A stretch of DNA of 20,148 nt from Lachnospiraceae bacterium. GTDB lineage: Bacteria > Bacillota > Clostridia > Lachnospirales > Lachnospiraceae. A program made the translations under genes and the position numbers. The notes below the pieces were generated by a model, which saw only the letters and a program-made list of their open reading frames with translations, was not told the DNA's origin and made no database searches. Below are positions 1 through 8,579 of the stretch, one piece after another (positions within the stretch are counted from its first letter, which is position 1; each line of letters begins with the position of its first letter). The stretch lies in assembly GCA_017404585.1 (NCBI GenBank), contig JAFRCB010000099.1, positions 1 to 20,148 on the forward strand, read 5' to 3'.

Positions 1-1333
1 CGCGATTCGGGAAATTCCTTGTGGAGTGACGGATCGAGAATGCGTTGTTGGCAGGTGTGTCGCCCGCACCGAAGCACGGTCCGCAGAAGGCAGGTTTGAC
101 GACAGCGCCGGTCTCGAGCAGAGTCGCGAACACGCCATTCTTGACCAGTTCCATATAAATCGGCTGGGATGCAGGGTATACATTCAGCGTGAACCTGTCA
201 TTGCCGATGCTCCTGCCTCTCAGTATATCGGCCGCATCACAGATATTTTCGAATCCGCCGCCCGCGCATCCGGCGATAATTCCCTGATCGACCATAAGCT
301 TCCCGTTCCTCAGTTTGCTCATGAGGTCGACATGGACCTTATCACCGAAGGAAATCTTCGCGCGCTCCTCAGTCTCATGGAGAATATCCGCTGTGTTGGC
401 CAGCACATCATCGATCGTGTAAACACAGCTCGGATGATACGGCATGGCGATCATCGGCTTAATTTTGCCAAGATCGATCTCCATCACAGAATCATAGTAA
501 GCGACAGTCGCCGGGGTAAGGCTCTTAAAATCACCCGCGCGGCCGTGAATTTCGTAGTACTCGCGAGTCCTGTCGTCTGTCTGCCAGATGGAGGACAGGC
601 ATGTTGTCTCCGTCGTCATGACATCGACTCCGATTCTGAAATCCATGGAAAGGTTTGCCACGCCCGGACCAACGAACTCCATGACCTTGTTCTTGACAAA
701 CCCGTTCTTAAATACTGCTCCGATAATAGCGAGCGCGACATCCTGCGGGCCGACGCCCGGACGCACCTCGCCCGTAAGGAAGACTGCTACAATTTCCGGC
801 ATCTTAATATCATACGTCCTGCCGAGCAGCTGCTTGACCAGCTCAGGACCGCCCTCGCCCATGGCCATAGTACCAAGGGCACCGTAACGTGTATGGCTGT
901 CGCTGCCCAGGATCATTCGTCCGCCGCCTGACAGCATCTCGCGCGCATACTGATGAATGACTGCCTGCATCGGGGGAACATAGACACCGCCGTACTTTTG
1001 GGCTGCCGTCAGACCGAAAACATGATCATCCTCGTTGATCGTACCGCCGACCGCACACAGAGAATTATGGCAGTTGGTCAATACATATGGAATCGGGAAC
1101 TTCTGAAGTCCCGACGCGCGAGCTGTCTGGATGATGCCCACATAAGTGATATCGTGAGATGTCAGAGCGTCAAACTTGATTTCGAGCCGCTCCATATTTC
1201 CGGAAGTATTGTGCTGCTTCAGAATACCGTACGCAATCGTTCCCTCTTTCGCGGCTTTCTGATTTCCGTTATAGGTGTCTCTGATCTCTGTGCCGTGAAA
1301 AAGATATGCGCCGCCTTCATGCAATTTAATCAT
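1..1333 (-). CDS. Aconitase-family hydratase (YbhJ-like), N-terminal 444 residues, cut by window edge
   Basis: The reading frame is open from an ATG at 1333 to the window edge and lacks its C-terminal part. An AAGGAGG ribosome site lies about 9 nt before the ATG. Seen: the three aconitase-type [4Fe-4S] cysteines, one at about residue 356 (GCAGGG) and two at 417 and 420 in FCGPCFGAG. There is also a [14 protein letters not shown] segment, the usual substrate-binding signature. Family knowledge: aconitase-fold enzymes dehydrate and rehydrate hydroxy-acids through an iron-sulfur cluster in the cytoplasm. The sequence style resembles the stand-alone 'hydratase' group near E. coli YbhJ more than true AcnA or LeuC, so the substrate is unknown. 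It follows the PucR-type regulator by 109 bp on the same strand and could be its target or simply a neighbour. The swivel domain would lie outside the window. Membership of the superfamily is near certain; the subfamily is less so. Confidence 0.88.
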   Translation of the reverse strand, partial: MIKLHEGGAYLFHGTEIRDTYNGNQKAAKEGTIAYGILKQHNTSGNMERLEIKFDALTSHDITYVGIIQTARASGLQKFPIPYVLTNCHNSLCAVGGTINEDDHVFGLTAAQKYGGVYVPPMQAVIHQYAREMLSGGGRMILGSDSHTRYGALGTMAMGEGGPELVKQLLGRTYDIKMPEIVAVFLTGEVRPGVGPQDVALAIIGAVFKNGFVKNKVMEFVGPGVANLSMDFRIGVDVMTTETTCLSSIWQTDDRTREYYEIHGRAGDFKSLTPATVAYYDSVMEIDLGKIKPMIAMPYHPSCVYTIDDVLANTADILHETEERAKISFGDKVHVDLMSKLRNGKLMVDQGIIAGCAGGGFENICDAADILRGRSIGNDRFTLNVYPASQPIYMELVKNGVFATLLETGAVVKPAFCGPCFGAGDTPANNAFSIRHSTRNFPNR

Positions 1334-1354
1334 GTTGGTCTTCCTCCTTGCGAA

Positions 1355-1396
1355 AACTCTGTTACTGCTTTTTATTTTTTATTATGACTCCCGTTC
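1355..1396 (-). promoter_or_regulatory. Weak candidate promoter before the hydratase gene
   Basis: In the 109-bp gap between the PucR-type gene and the hydratase, the minus strand carries TTGAAC followed about 18 nt later by an A/T-rich TAAAAA, with another -10-like CATAAT in between. The boxes are only partial matches. No terminator is visible in the gap, so read-through from the upstream pair is equally possible. Confidence 0.25.
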
Positions 1397-1442
1397 AATG
1401 ATAAGGAGCCGTCTCATCGTAAAACAGACTTTATCAGTGATG

Positions 1443-2372
1443 TCACCTCTCGCCGTCAGCCCCGTCATTGAGGAGGCTGCGCTCGCGCAGGTATTCGGCC
1501 ACCATAGACGCGATGCGGAATGTCATAGCGTCATCAAAAGTCCTTATATCAAGTCCCGTCAGTTGACGGAGCTTTTCCAGTCTGTAGACAAGCGTGTTCC
1601 TGTGAACAAAAAGCCTCCTGGCAGTCTCCGATACATTAAGGTTATGGGCAAAGAATGTATCAACTGTGGACCGGGTCTCCTCGTCGAGCTCCACCGGTAT
1701 ATCGCTGCCGTAGACCTCCTTCAGAAATCTCCTGCATGTATCTGTCGGAATTCTGTAAATCAGCCGGCCGATACCGAGGCTATTGTAACACACAATGTTC
1801 TCGTTCATATAGAAAATGCGTCCGATTTCCAGCGCCGTCTCTGCCTCCCGGAACATTTTCGGCATTTTTTCAAGACTGCCGGCAGGATCGGCGTACGCGA
1901 CCCGCACTCGGATGAGGGCTTCCACGTTCAACATATCGACGATGGTCCGGGCTGTCTGGCGAATTTCATCCAGATTTTCCTTATCCTTCAACGTCCGCAC
2001 GAGAGCAATCCTCCTGCCGTCCACACCGATGACCAGATCATTCGTTCTCACTACGAACAACTGGCGCAGAATATCGACAGCCATCTCATTATCCCTGCGC
2101 GGAGTCTCAACGATATAGAGAGCTCTTCTCTCATCGATCTTCACATGGAAGCGGGCGGCGCCGGCCGTCATTTCATCCTCTGCAATCTCTCCCGTAAGAA
2201 GTCTTCTCCAATAAGCATTCTTGCTGTTCTTCTCTTTCCACGAATCGACAATCTGTTCCAGTCGGATTACCGCCTCATCCGTGTCATCAATTTCAGACAG
2301 ATCGAGCTGAAAATTGAGACCGGTGAGCTTGTTAAGTTCTTTGACCGTCTTTTCTATTTTCTTCTTGCCCAT
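1443..2372 (-). CDS. PucR/CdaR-type transcriptional regulator
   Basis: A 309-residue cytoplasmic regulator. The C-terminus (about 245-275, NVSETARRLFVHRNTLVYRL) is the PucR-type helix-turn-helix with its characteristic HRNTLxYRL recognition helix. The preceding ~200 residues fit the sensor-like middle region seen in CdaR/PucR proteins, with no membrane segment or signal peptide. These proteins usually activate genes for uptake or breakdown of small organic compounds; the ligand cannot be read here. The ATG lies one base beyond the TAA of the lipoprotein gene, and its ribosome site (GAAGAGGA) is inside the end of that gene, so the two are almost certainly translationally coupled. PucR-type regulators beside a UgpC/MsmK-type ATPase are, from memory, a recurring arrangement in Lachnospiraceae. 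Likely targets are its own operon, the ATPase gene or the downstream hydratase (inference). Confidence 0.85.
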   Translation of the reverse strand: MGKKKIEKTVKELNKLTGLNFQLDLSEIDDTDEAVIRLEQIVDSWKEKNSKNAYWRRLLTGEIAEDEMTAGAARFHVKIDERRALYIVETPRRDNEMAVDILRQLFVVRTNDLVIGVDGRRIALVRTLKDKENLDEIRQTARTIVDMLNVEALIRVRVAYADPAGSLEKMPKMFREAETALEIGRIFYMNENIVCYNSLGIGRLIYRIPTDTCRRFLKEVYGSDIPVELDEETRSTVDTFFAHNLNVSETARRLFVHRNTLVYRLEKLRQLTGLDIRTFDDAMTFRIASMVAEYLRERSLLNDGADGER

Positions 2373-2373
2373 T

Positions 2374-4173
2374 TTAGTCCTCTTCAGAGATCAGGTCCGA
2401 CACTTCTGTGTAGAACACTCTCATCGCTGCTTCTTTGTCCTTCTCTCCTGCAAAATATGCCGAGAACTCTCTCCCATACATGTCGCACAGATATTTGTCA
2501 AATACACTCACGTTGCCGAGGACCACCTTATCGGCGGCCTTCGCAAATACCGGATACGGATCCTGTCCGCAGAGAAACTCTCTGACGGCTTCCATTGCCC
2601 CCGGTCGGTCATCCGGTTCTGACGCGTCCGCCGCCTCAGATTCTCCGGCAGCGCTGTCCGGTTCTGAAGTGTCCGCTCCATAAGCTCCGCTGTCCGATTC
2701 TGCAGCCTCCGACGCCTCCGCTTCCCCGGCAGCGCTGCTTTGATTACTCACTTTAGCGGGTCCTGCTATCTGCTCAGGCAGAACGACTCTGCTGTTGGGT
2801 ATAACGCCCTCTTCTTTTAGCGCTCTCAGGACGTCCCTGTCAAATACGATCTCCTCCAGGAGCTTTTTTGTGAGCGACCGCTGGTCGCACAGCGAATTGA
2901 CCACGATAAAGCTGCCGCCGCGATACCAGCCTGCCGGACCCACGCAGATACCGTACTTCCCGGTCAGATCGTCCTTCCCGGCAGAAAGAGCACGCTCCAT
3001 GATCTCATCCGCGGAGATAAATGTGCCGAATACGGGCCGTTCTCCCCCTGAAAAATATCCCTTTTCCTTAAAGAGCTCAGATTGATCTGTCCATGCGCGG
3101 AGAGCACTGTCGATCCTCACACCACCGGTCTCTGTCAGCCAGTCGCCGCTGACAGATGCGGAAAACGCATCGAACGAGTTATTCCAGTCGGAAATCATGG
3201 CCACGCCCTTTTCGCTCGCTTTGGCAGCCACGTTCTCAAACGCCTTCCAGTCTGTGAGGGCGGCCTGCACAGCAGCAGGATCATCGCTCCCCAGCACATC
3301 TATTGCAGCCTGCCTGTCATACATAAAAACGCCGGGAGATATGCCGTAGCTCACAGCACGCTGCACGCCGTCATCACCGGAACCCATGCGTTTGACGTAG
3401 GCATACTGCGCGCTAAGATCACTTGCCGGCAAACCTGCGTCCCTAATCAGGGGCATAGCGGCTTGATATTCCGAATCAACATATTTCTGAACATCAGACG
3501 CATCCACTATATAGAGATCCGTCACATTGTTGGGATCTGATTCATCGAGCAGGCTTAGATCCAGATCCGTGAGATATCTCTCCCCGATCTCGCGGCATAT
3601 GATCCACCTTATCTCCGCGCCGCCTATTCTTCCGTAATATATCGTCTCTGAAAAATCCCTGTCCTGAGTCTCGGAGTTCTCCGAAGCTGTATCCGCGGGA
3701 TCACCGGCAGCACTCCCGGGATGTTCCTCAGATCCGTCTCCGAACTGATTCCCGGGCTCGTTCTCCGACTCATTTTCAGACTCGTTCTCCGGCTCATCCC
3801 CGGGCTCATTCTCGGACTCATTCCGAGGCTCATACGAGTCACAGTAGCGGGCGACGATTCTCATGAATTTCTCATCACCGCAGAATATATTATAGACCTT
3901 GCCGTCGTTCGTATCCTCCTCCCAGTTCAGAAAACTCCGAAAATCTTCTGACGCGGCAACACTCTCCGTGTCCGCAGGTATGATGGGAACGATCTGACTT
4001 ACAGTGTCATCCGCATGAGAGCTGCTCACATCGCTGTCGTCCTCCGTAATTCCGCTCTCCTCAAGGAAACTGTCCGGTCCCCCATATGCATCTGTTGATG
4101 ATTCACCAATGCCGCAGCCAGCTATGGCGGCGGCACATAGTGCGGCAATAATTGCCGGCATTCTCTTTTTCAT
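2374..4173 (-). CDS. Extracellular solute-binding lipoprotein (ABC type) with low-complexity insertions
   Basis: A 599-residue precursor. The start at 4173 is chosen because MKKRMPAIIAALCAAAIAGC is a lipoprotein signal with lipobox IAGC (Cys20), preceded by AGGGAG five bases before the ATG; a longer in-frame start at 4257 would bury the signal. Residues about 90-112 and 173-475 resemble carbohydrate-ABC solute-binding proteins (a VYNIFCGDEKFMRIVARY strand, then a segment with KYVDSEYQ and, further on, SPGVFMYDR and VLGSDDP). The final 74 residues look like the usual C-terminal helices. Two parts are atypical: an Asn/Glu/Ser/Pro-rich stretch at about 114-172 and an Ala/Ser/Glu/Asp-rich stretch at about 476-525, both probably disordered. 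No permease genes flank it. It would sit on the outer face of the membrane and bind a sugar or oligosaccharide (inference). It is the first gene of a coupled pair with the PucR-type regulator. Confidence 0.82.
   Translation of the reverse strand: MKKRMPAIIAALCAAAIAGCGIGESSTDAYGGPDSFLEESGITEDDSDVSSSHADDTVSQIVPIIPADTESVAASEDFRSFLNWEEDTNDGKVYNIFCGDEKFMRIVARYCDSYEPRNESENEPGDEPENESENESENEPGNQFGDGSEEHPGSAAGDPADTASENSETQDRDFSETIYYGRIGGAEIRWIICREIGERYLTDLDLSLLDESDPNNVTDLYIVDASDVQKYVDSEYQAAMPLIRDAGLPASDLSAQYAYVKRMGSGDDGVQRAVSYGISPGVFMYDRQAAIDVLGSDDPAAVQAALTDWKAFENVAAKASEKGVAMISDWNNSFDAFSASVSGDWLTETGGVRIDSALRAWTDQSELFKEKGYFSGGERPVFGTFISADEIMERALSAGKDDLTGKYGICVGPAGWYRGGSFIVVNSLCDQRSLTKKLLEEIVFDRDVLRALKEEGVIPNSRVVLPEQIAGPAKVSNQSSAAGEAEASEAAESDSGAYGADTSEPDSAAGESEAADASEPDDRPGAMEAVREFLCGQDPYPVFAKAADKVVLGNVSVFDKYLCDMYGREFSAYFAGEKDKEAAMRVFYTEVSDLISEED
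3755..3833. repeat. Degenerate 12-bp tandem repeat inside the lipoprotein gene
   Basis: Copies of a roughly 12-bp unit (plus strand GGCTCATTCTCC, with alternating GACTC/GGCTC) run for about 80 bp. On the coding strand they give reiterated Glu-Asn-Glu-Ser and Glu-Asn-Glu-Pro blocks. Units are in multiples of three, so copy-number change would keep the frame. Confidence 0.75.
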
Positions 4174-4292
4174 TTTCACTCCCTGAAATCTCCTCAAAAT
4201 TATCAGCCGGCAGGAAATCCGGATAATTTCCGGGTGACAGAGCAATATCCTGCTCACGCTGAAAACAGGCTTCTACAGATGAGACAAAAGAC

Positions 4293-4321
4293 ATTATACA
4301 CGAGGTTAACAAATTTATCCA
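4293..4321 (-). promoter_or_regulatory. Candidate promoter of the lipoprotein-PucR operon
   Basis: On the minus strand TATAAT (4293-4298) is a perfect -10 box, with TGGATA (4316-4321, four of six) 17 bp upstream. A start near 4286 would give a leader of roughly 113 nt. The weak -35 box with repeats directly upstream is what an activator-dependent promoter would look like. Confidence 0.55.
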
Positions 4322-4337
4322 TAACAGATTGGAAGCA

Positions 4338-4418
4338 CCATGTGCATAGACATAGAAATCGAGAGCTCCTCGTACATGATATAGAAATTGTGAGATCCTT
4401 GTGCACAAGCATAGAATC
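4338..4418. repeat. Three ~24-bp direct repeats, period 29-30 bp, upstream of the lipoprotein promoter
   Basis: On the plus strand each copy runs CC-(A/T)-(T/C)-GT-(G/A)-CA, then a variable spacer, then ATAGAA. The CC dinucleotides are at 4338, 4368 and 4397; the ATAGAA cores at 4352, 4381 and 4411. The third copy contains the perfect palindrome TTGTGCACAA. Period is close to three helical turns. Position just upstream of the -35 box suggests activator sites; the binding protein is unknown. Confidence 0.6.
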
Positions 4419-4462
4419 AGTAACAGTTCAGACCGGCTGCTCTTACAGTCCGTTACGGCAGC

Positions 4463-4492
4463 AAAAAAGCTCCCGGCCGAATGGTCGGGAGC
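4463..4492 (-). terminator. Rho-independent terminator of the ABC ATPase gene
   Basis: On the minus strand GCTCCCGACC and GGCCGGGAGC form a 10-bp stem (one G-U) with a four-base loop, followed by TTTTTT. It lies 23 bp after the ATPase stop codon. Confidence 0.9.
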
Positions 4493-4514
4493 CCTGTGAT
4501 ATTCAGGATCAGAA

Positions 4515-5615
<1,101 letters not shown>

Positions 5616-5645
5616 TATGTTTTCCTCCTGAATGATGAATGATAA

Positions 5646-5674
5646 TTTATATGAATCGGTTGTATTCATATCTG
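5646..5674 (-). promoter_or_regulatory. Candidate promoter of the ABC ATPase gene
   Basis: Minus-strand TATAAA (5646-5651) with CAGATA (5669-5674, three of six) 17 bp upstream. A start near 5639 gives a leader of about 24 nt ending in AGGAGG. The -35 match is poor; the call leans on position and on the inverted repeat covering the spacer. Confidence 0.4.
5649..5671. promoter_or_regulatory. Operator-like 8-bp perfect inverted repeat before the ABC ATPase gene
   Basis: ATATGAAT (5649-5656) and ATTCATAT (5664-5671) are perfect inverted arms around a 7-bp spacer. The dyad fills the spacer between the candidate -10 and -35 boxes and ends 34 bp before the start codon. This geometry suits a dimeric repressor. 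No regulator can be named from the sequence. Confidence 0.55.
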
Positions 5675-5851
5675 AGCTTCATTTTTAAGCTACATTCAGT
5701 ATATAGTCCTGACGCCGTTTATGATATGGGCAACCTGCCAAAGATTTCAGGTTTTCTTCGTCAATATGACAAATTGCATGTATTCGTGCGGCCTGTCTCT
5801 CACCGGGTCCGAATCCCGTCCTCACCGGGGTTCCTCCGGTCCAAGGTTTCA

Positions 5852-6358
5852 TCAGTACTGCCTTATGGCATCATCCGTGTCGTCCTGAGCTTCTCCGATC
5901 TCCTTTATAATGACATTATAACCTGCGTGCTCGTTTACCCTGACAAAGACCGTATCTCCCACTTTGCGGTGAAGAAGCGCCTTCCCCATCGGCGAATCGA
6001 TGGAAATGAGGCCTCTCAGCGAGTTCCCCCGAATCGAAGTGACAATGCGGAAAGTCTCCGTCTCATCGTCATCCGGAAAATATACGGTGACTGTCTTGTT
6101 GAGTGCAGCCTCGTCATCCGCGGATTCTTTTTCCTCAACTATGGTAGCGAATTTAAGCATCCGCTCAAGATAGCGGATGCGGCTCTCGTTCATATTCTTC
6201 TCGCGCTTCGCGGCATAGTATTCAAAATTTTCGGAGAGATCCCCCTGCGCTCTGGCTTCCTTGACGGCCTCGATGAGTTCCGGGCGTTTCACGAGCTTCC
6301 TCTCCTCTATCTCTTTTTCGATTTTTTCGATGTCGCTCCTCGTGAGCCTCTCACCCAT
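5852..6358 (-). CDS. greA: Transcription elongation factor GreA
   Basis: A 168-residue protein that inserts a coiled coil into the secondary channel of RNA polymerase and stimulates cleavage of backtracked transcripts. Seen: an N-terminal coiled coil of about 75 residues with the tip motif ARAQGDLSEN (36-44), including the acidic pair Asp40 and Glu43 that in E. coli GreA coordinate magnesium. A C-terminal FKBP-like domain follows, with the ISIDSPMGKALLHRKVGDTV segment. Length is slightly above the usual 155-160. Its AGGAGG site lies inside the end of the preceding 87-residue gene and only three bases separate stop from start, so the two are one operon. Tip sequence NFEYYAAK instead of the common NAEYHAAK is a minor variant. 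GreA fits better than GreB, which is mostly proteobacterial. Confidence 0.93.
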   Translation of the reverse strand: MGERLTRSDIEKIEKEIEERKLVKRPELIEAVKEARAQGDLSENFEYYAAKREKNMNESRIRYLERMLKFATIVEEKESADDEAALNKTVTVYFPDDDETETFRIVTSIRGNSLRGLISIDSPMGKALLHRKVGDTVFVRVNEHAGYNVIIKEIGEAQDDTDDAIRQY

Positions 6359-6361
6359 TTT

Positions 6362-6625
6362 TCAATCCTCCTCTATTACCTGCAGCTCCAGATAATCAAA
6401 ATCAATATTCTCAATAAAGCTGTCCTGACGGAAACGAACTTTTGAGGTCCTCTTGAACTCGCTCACATTTGCGTCAAGCCAGATTGGCTTTCCGAGATCG
6501 AATTCCAGACAAATCTCGTACAGCGCGTTAAATATCTTGTGGGTGCGGGTCTCGGCCGAATTATCATCTATGACCGTATCCCGCAGCATATGATTGTTCT
6601 TCCACAACTTTCCCCAGATTCGCAT
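6362..6625 (-). CDS. Conserved-looking small protein of unknown function, upstream of greA
   Basis: An 87-residue protein. The start at 6625 (MRIWGKLWKNNHM) is preferred over the in-frame ATG at 6664 because GGGGAGGAG sits directly upstream. It has no signal peptide, membrane segment or Cys pair. It is mixed alpha/beta by eye, with a basic N-terminus and an acidic C-terminal tail (LELQVIEED). I recall similar proteins of this kind in Clostridia but no assigned function. It is followed after three bases by greA, whose ribosome site it contains, so production of the two is tied. It is separated from pgi by a strong terminator, so it must have its own promoter in 6626-6729, where I see no convincing -10/-35 pair. 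Confidence 0.75.
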   Translation of the reverse strand: MRIWGKLWKNNHMLRDTVIDDNSAETRTHKIFNALYEICLEFDLGKPIWLDANVSEFKRTSKVRFRQDSFIENIDFDYLELQVIEED

Positions 6626-6729
6626 AGTCTCCTCCCCTCTGACTGACGCAGCTCCAGCCTGCAATTAAAAGGAGCGGGCGGGTTTGCCGCCTTTTATCGA
6701 GCAGGAAGGAACAAGCCCGTCTACTGCTC

Positions 6730-6760
6730 AAAAAACCGGCTGCGGTCACCCGCAGCCGGC
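6730..6760 (-). terminator. Rho-independent terminator of pgi
   Basis: On the minus strand CCGGCTGCGG and CCGCAGCCGG form a perfect 10-bp stem with a four-base loop, followed by TTTTTT. It begins 25 bp after the pgi stop. Confidence 0.92.
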
Positions 6761-6784
6761 GAAATTTCACTAAAGTGAACAGGA

Positions 6785-8365
6785 TCAGAAGATGCTGAGC
6801 AGCTTGCTGTACTCTGTCAGAGCACCGTCTGTATTCTGTGCGAGAACTGCCTTGGCCAGGATCTTGCCGAGCTGTACGCCTTCCTGATCGAAGCTGTTGA
6901 TATTCCATGCGAAGCCCTGGAACATTACTTTGTTCTCGAAATGAGCGAGGATAGCGCCGAGTGTTTCCGGTGTCAGCTTGTCAGCTACAATGATGCTGGA
7001 CGGTCTGCCGCCTGCGAAATACTTGTTCTTGTTGTCGTCATCCTTGCCGCATGCAAATGCAACGATCTGAGCCGCAACATTGGCGGAAAGTTTCTGCTGG
7101 CTGGTCGTATCCTCAATCAGCACGTCATTGTCCATCTGGTTATTCTTGAAGCCGATGAACTGAAGCGGGATAACATCAGTGCCCTGGTGAAGCAGCTGAT
7201 AGAAGGAATGCTGTCCGTTCGTGCCCGGCTCGCCGAAGATGACCGGACCTGTCACATAATCGATCGGCTCGCCGAAGCGGTTGACTGACTTGCCGTTGGA
7301 CTCCATGTCGAGCTGCTGCAGATGTGCCGGGAAGCGGCTCATCGCCTGTGAATACGGAAGGACTGCTGTCATGCCGTAGCCGAGAACGTTGCGTTCATAG
7401 ACGCCGATCAGAGCATCCAGCATAGCCGGGTTCTTTCTGATGTCCTTCTCTTTTGCCTTCGCGTCTTCAGCTGCAGCGCCGTCAAGAATTGCAGCAAAGA
7501 CTTCCGGACCGAATGCAAGTGAAAGAATCGCGCCGCCGACCATAGAGGAGGAAGAATATCTGCCGCCGATATAGTCGTCCATGTAGAATGCGTCGAGATA
7601 CATCGGATTGTTCGCAAGCGGAGAAGTTGCGCTTGTGACAGCGATCATATGCTTCGCAGGATCAAGACCCGCTTTCTTGATAGCGTTCTCAACGAAAGCG
7701 CCGTTGGTCAGAGTCTCAAGTGTTGTGCCGGACTTGGAGACCATGACGAAAATAGTATGAGCGATGTCAAGCTGAGCGAGGACTGCCGTAGCGTCATCCG
7801 GGTCGACGTTGCTGATGAACTTCGCTTCCATCTTCAGTGTATTGTTGACTTTTGCCCAGCCCTCAAGAGCGAGGTACAGAGCACGCGGGCCGAGGTCGCC
7901 GCCGCCGATACCGATCTGGCAGACAGTCGTGAACTTCTCGCCTGCTTCATTGGTAATTTCACCGGCATGAACTTTATTTGCAAATTCAGCAGCTCTCTTC
8001 TGCTGGCTCACATAGAATTCTCTCTTGTTCATTCCGTCAGCGATAACGTCGTCTCCGAGCTGACCACGGCACAGCTGATGAAGAACAAGGCGCTTCTCGC
8101 CTGTATTGATGACTTCGCCGTTGTAGAGAGCGGCATATTTCTCTGTCAGTTCAGCCTCATCCGCGAACTCCTGGAGAATAGCAAGGATGTCATCATCAAC
8201 CTGCTTTGATGCGAAGTTGTAGACCATGCCGTTCGACATCGGTACGCAGTACTCTTTCACTCTCTTAGCGCCGTTCTCGCCTGCCATAACAGCCTTGACA
8301 TCAACGACGGCCGCTTCCTGAAGCTTTTTGTAGGAATCCAATAATGTCAGGTTCTCCCATTTCAT
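6785..8365 (-). CDS. pgi: Glucose-6-phosphate isomerase
   Basis: A 526-residue cytoplasmic enzyme interconverting glucose 6-phosphate and fructose 6-phosphate. Seen: both family signatures, DDYIGGRYSSSSMVGG in the middle and VMFQGFAWNINSFDQEGVQLGK near the C-terminus. The GEPGTNGQHSFYQLLHQG segment carries the catalytic Glu and His of the family. A phosphosugar-binding VSKSGTTLETLTN loop (SIS domain) lies upstream. The start at 8365 (MKWENLTLL) is chosen over 8398 because AAGGAG lies between them; its 10-base spacing to the ATG is long but workable. A promoter with TTGAAA and TATAAT lies 66-94 bp upstream and a strong terminator follows, so the gene is probably transcribed alone. Length and motifs fit the long PGI class shared by enterobacteria and some Clostridia rather than the ~450-residue Bacillus form. 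Confidence 0.96.
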   Translation of the reverse strand: MKWENLTLLDSYKKLQEAAVVDVKAVMAGENGAKRVKEYCVPMSNGMVYNFASKQVDDDILAILQEFADEAELTEKYAALYNGEVINTGEKRLVLHQLCRGQLGDDVIADGMNKREFYVSQQKRAAEFANKVHAGEITNEAGEKFTTVCQIGIGGGDLGPRALYLALEGWAKVNNTLKMEAKFISNVDPDDATAVLAQLDIAHTIFVMVSKSGTTLETLTNGAFVENAIKKAGLDPAKHMIAVTSATSPLANNPMYLDAFYMDDYIGGRYSSSSMVGGAILSLAFGPEVFAAILDGAAAEDAKAKEKDIRKNPAMLDALIGVYERNVLGYGMTAVLPYSQAMSRFPAHLQQLDMESNGKSVNRFGEPIDYVTGPVIFGEPGTNGQHSFYQLLHQGTDVIPLQFIGFKNNQMDNDVLIEDTTSQQKLSANVAAQIVAFACGKDDDNKNKYFAGGRPSSIIVADKLTPETLGAILAHFENKVMFQGFAWNINSFDQEGVQLGKILAKAVLAQNTDGALTEYSKLLSIF

Positions 8366-8430
8366 ACTACCACATCTCCTTTTTATTATACTAATCACGA
8401 GGGTATCAGCATTGCCGAATATTCACAGTA

Positions 8431-8459
8431 ATTATACTAGAACTATCCTGCCTTTTCAA
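8431..8459 (-). promoter_or_regulatory. Promoter of pgi
   Basis: Minus-strand TTGAAA (8454-8459) and TATAAT (8431-8436) with exactly 17 bp between, five and six matches of six. Predicted start near 8424, leader about 59 nt. Confidence 0.8.
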
Positions 8460-8510
8460 CAATCTGCACAATTTTTCTCCTATTCTGCCCGCTGTATTAA
8501 GATATCTCTG

Positions 8511-8538
8511 TTCCATAAGCGCCCGCCTGTGATATACT
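8511..8538 (+). promoter_or_regulatory. Extended -10 promoter of the TSCPD-protein gene
   Basis: TGATATACT gives an extended -10 (TATACT at 8533-8538, TGn immediately before). The -35 region TTCCAT is weak. It faces away from the pgi promoter; the two share the 214-bp divergent gap. Confidence 0.55.
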
Positions 8539-8579
8539 TTGCCGGTATCCTGTGACCCGGCATCTAAAGGAGGTACGAA

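Larger units (their letters stand above)
4174..4514. other. 341-bp intergenic regulatory region
   Basis: No gene is supported here. From the ATPase stop towards the lipoprotein start it holds the ATPase terminator (4463-4492), three direct repeats (4338-4418), a minus-strand promoter (4293-4321) and a leader of about 110 nt to the lipoprotein ATG. Confidence 0.7.

Noticed and set aside
26..931. 301-codon plus-strand open frame
   Set aside because: It is antisense to the aconitase-family hydratase, whose motifs and cysteines are unmistakable, and it shows no family features.
1332..2585. 417-codon plus-strand open frame
   Set aside because: It runs antisense to the PucR-type gene and the end of the lipoprotein gene and lacks a ribosome site or recognisable domain.
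3755..3833. Short regular repeats considered as a CRISPR-like array
   Set aside because: The units are contiguous 12-bp in-frame codon repeats without spacers, inside a coding sequence.
5800..5840. tRNA T-arm-like GGGTCCGAATCCC downstream of greA
   Set aside because: No matching acceptor stem, D-arm or anticodon arm lies at the right distance on either strand.
6672..6695. Plus-strand hairpin GGCGG/CCGCC followed by TTTTAT
   Set aside because: No plus-strand gene precedes it, and the stem is only five base pairs.
8385..8390. Second TATAAT upstream of pgi
   Set aside because: A start from here would cut into the ribosome site, and no -35 box is present; the TTGAAA/TATAAT pair further upstream fits better.
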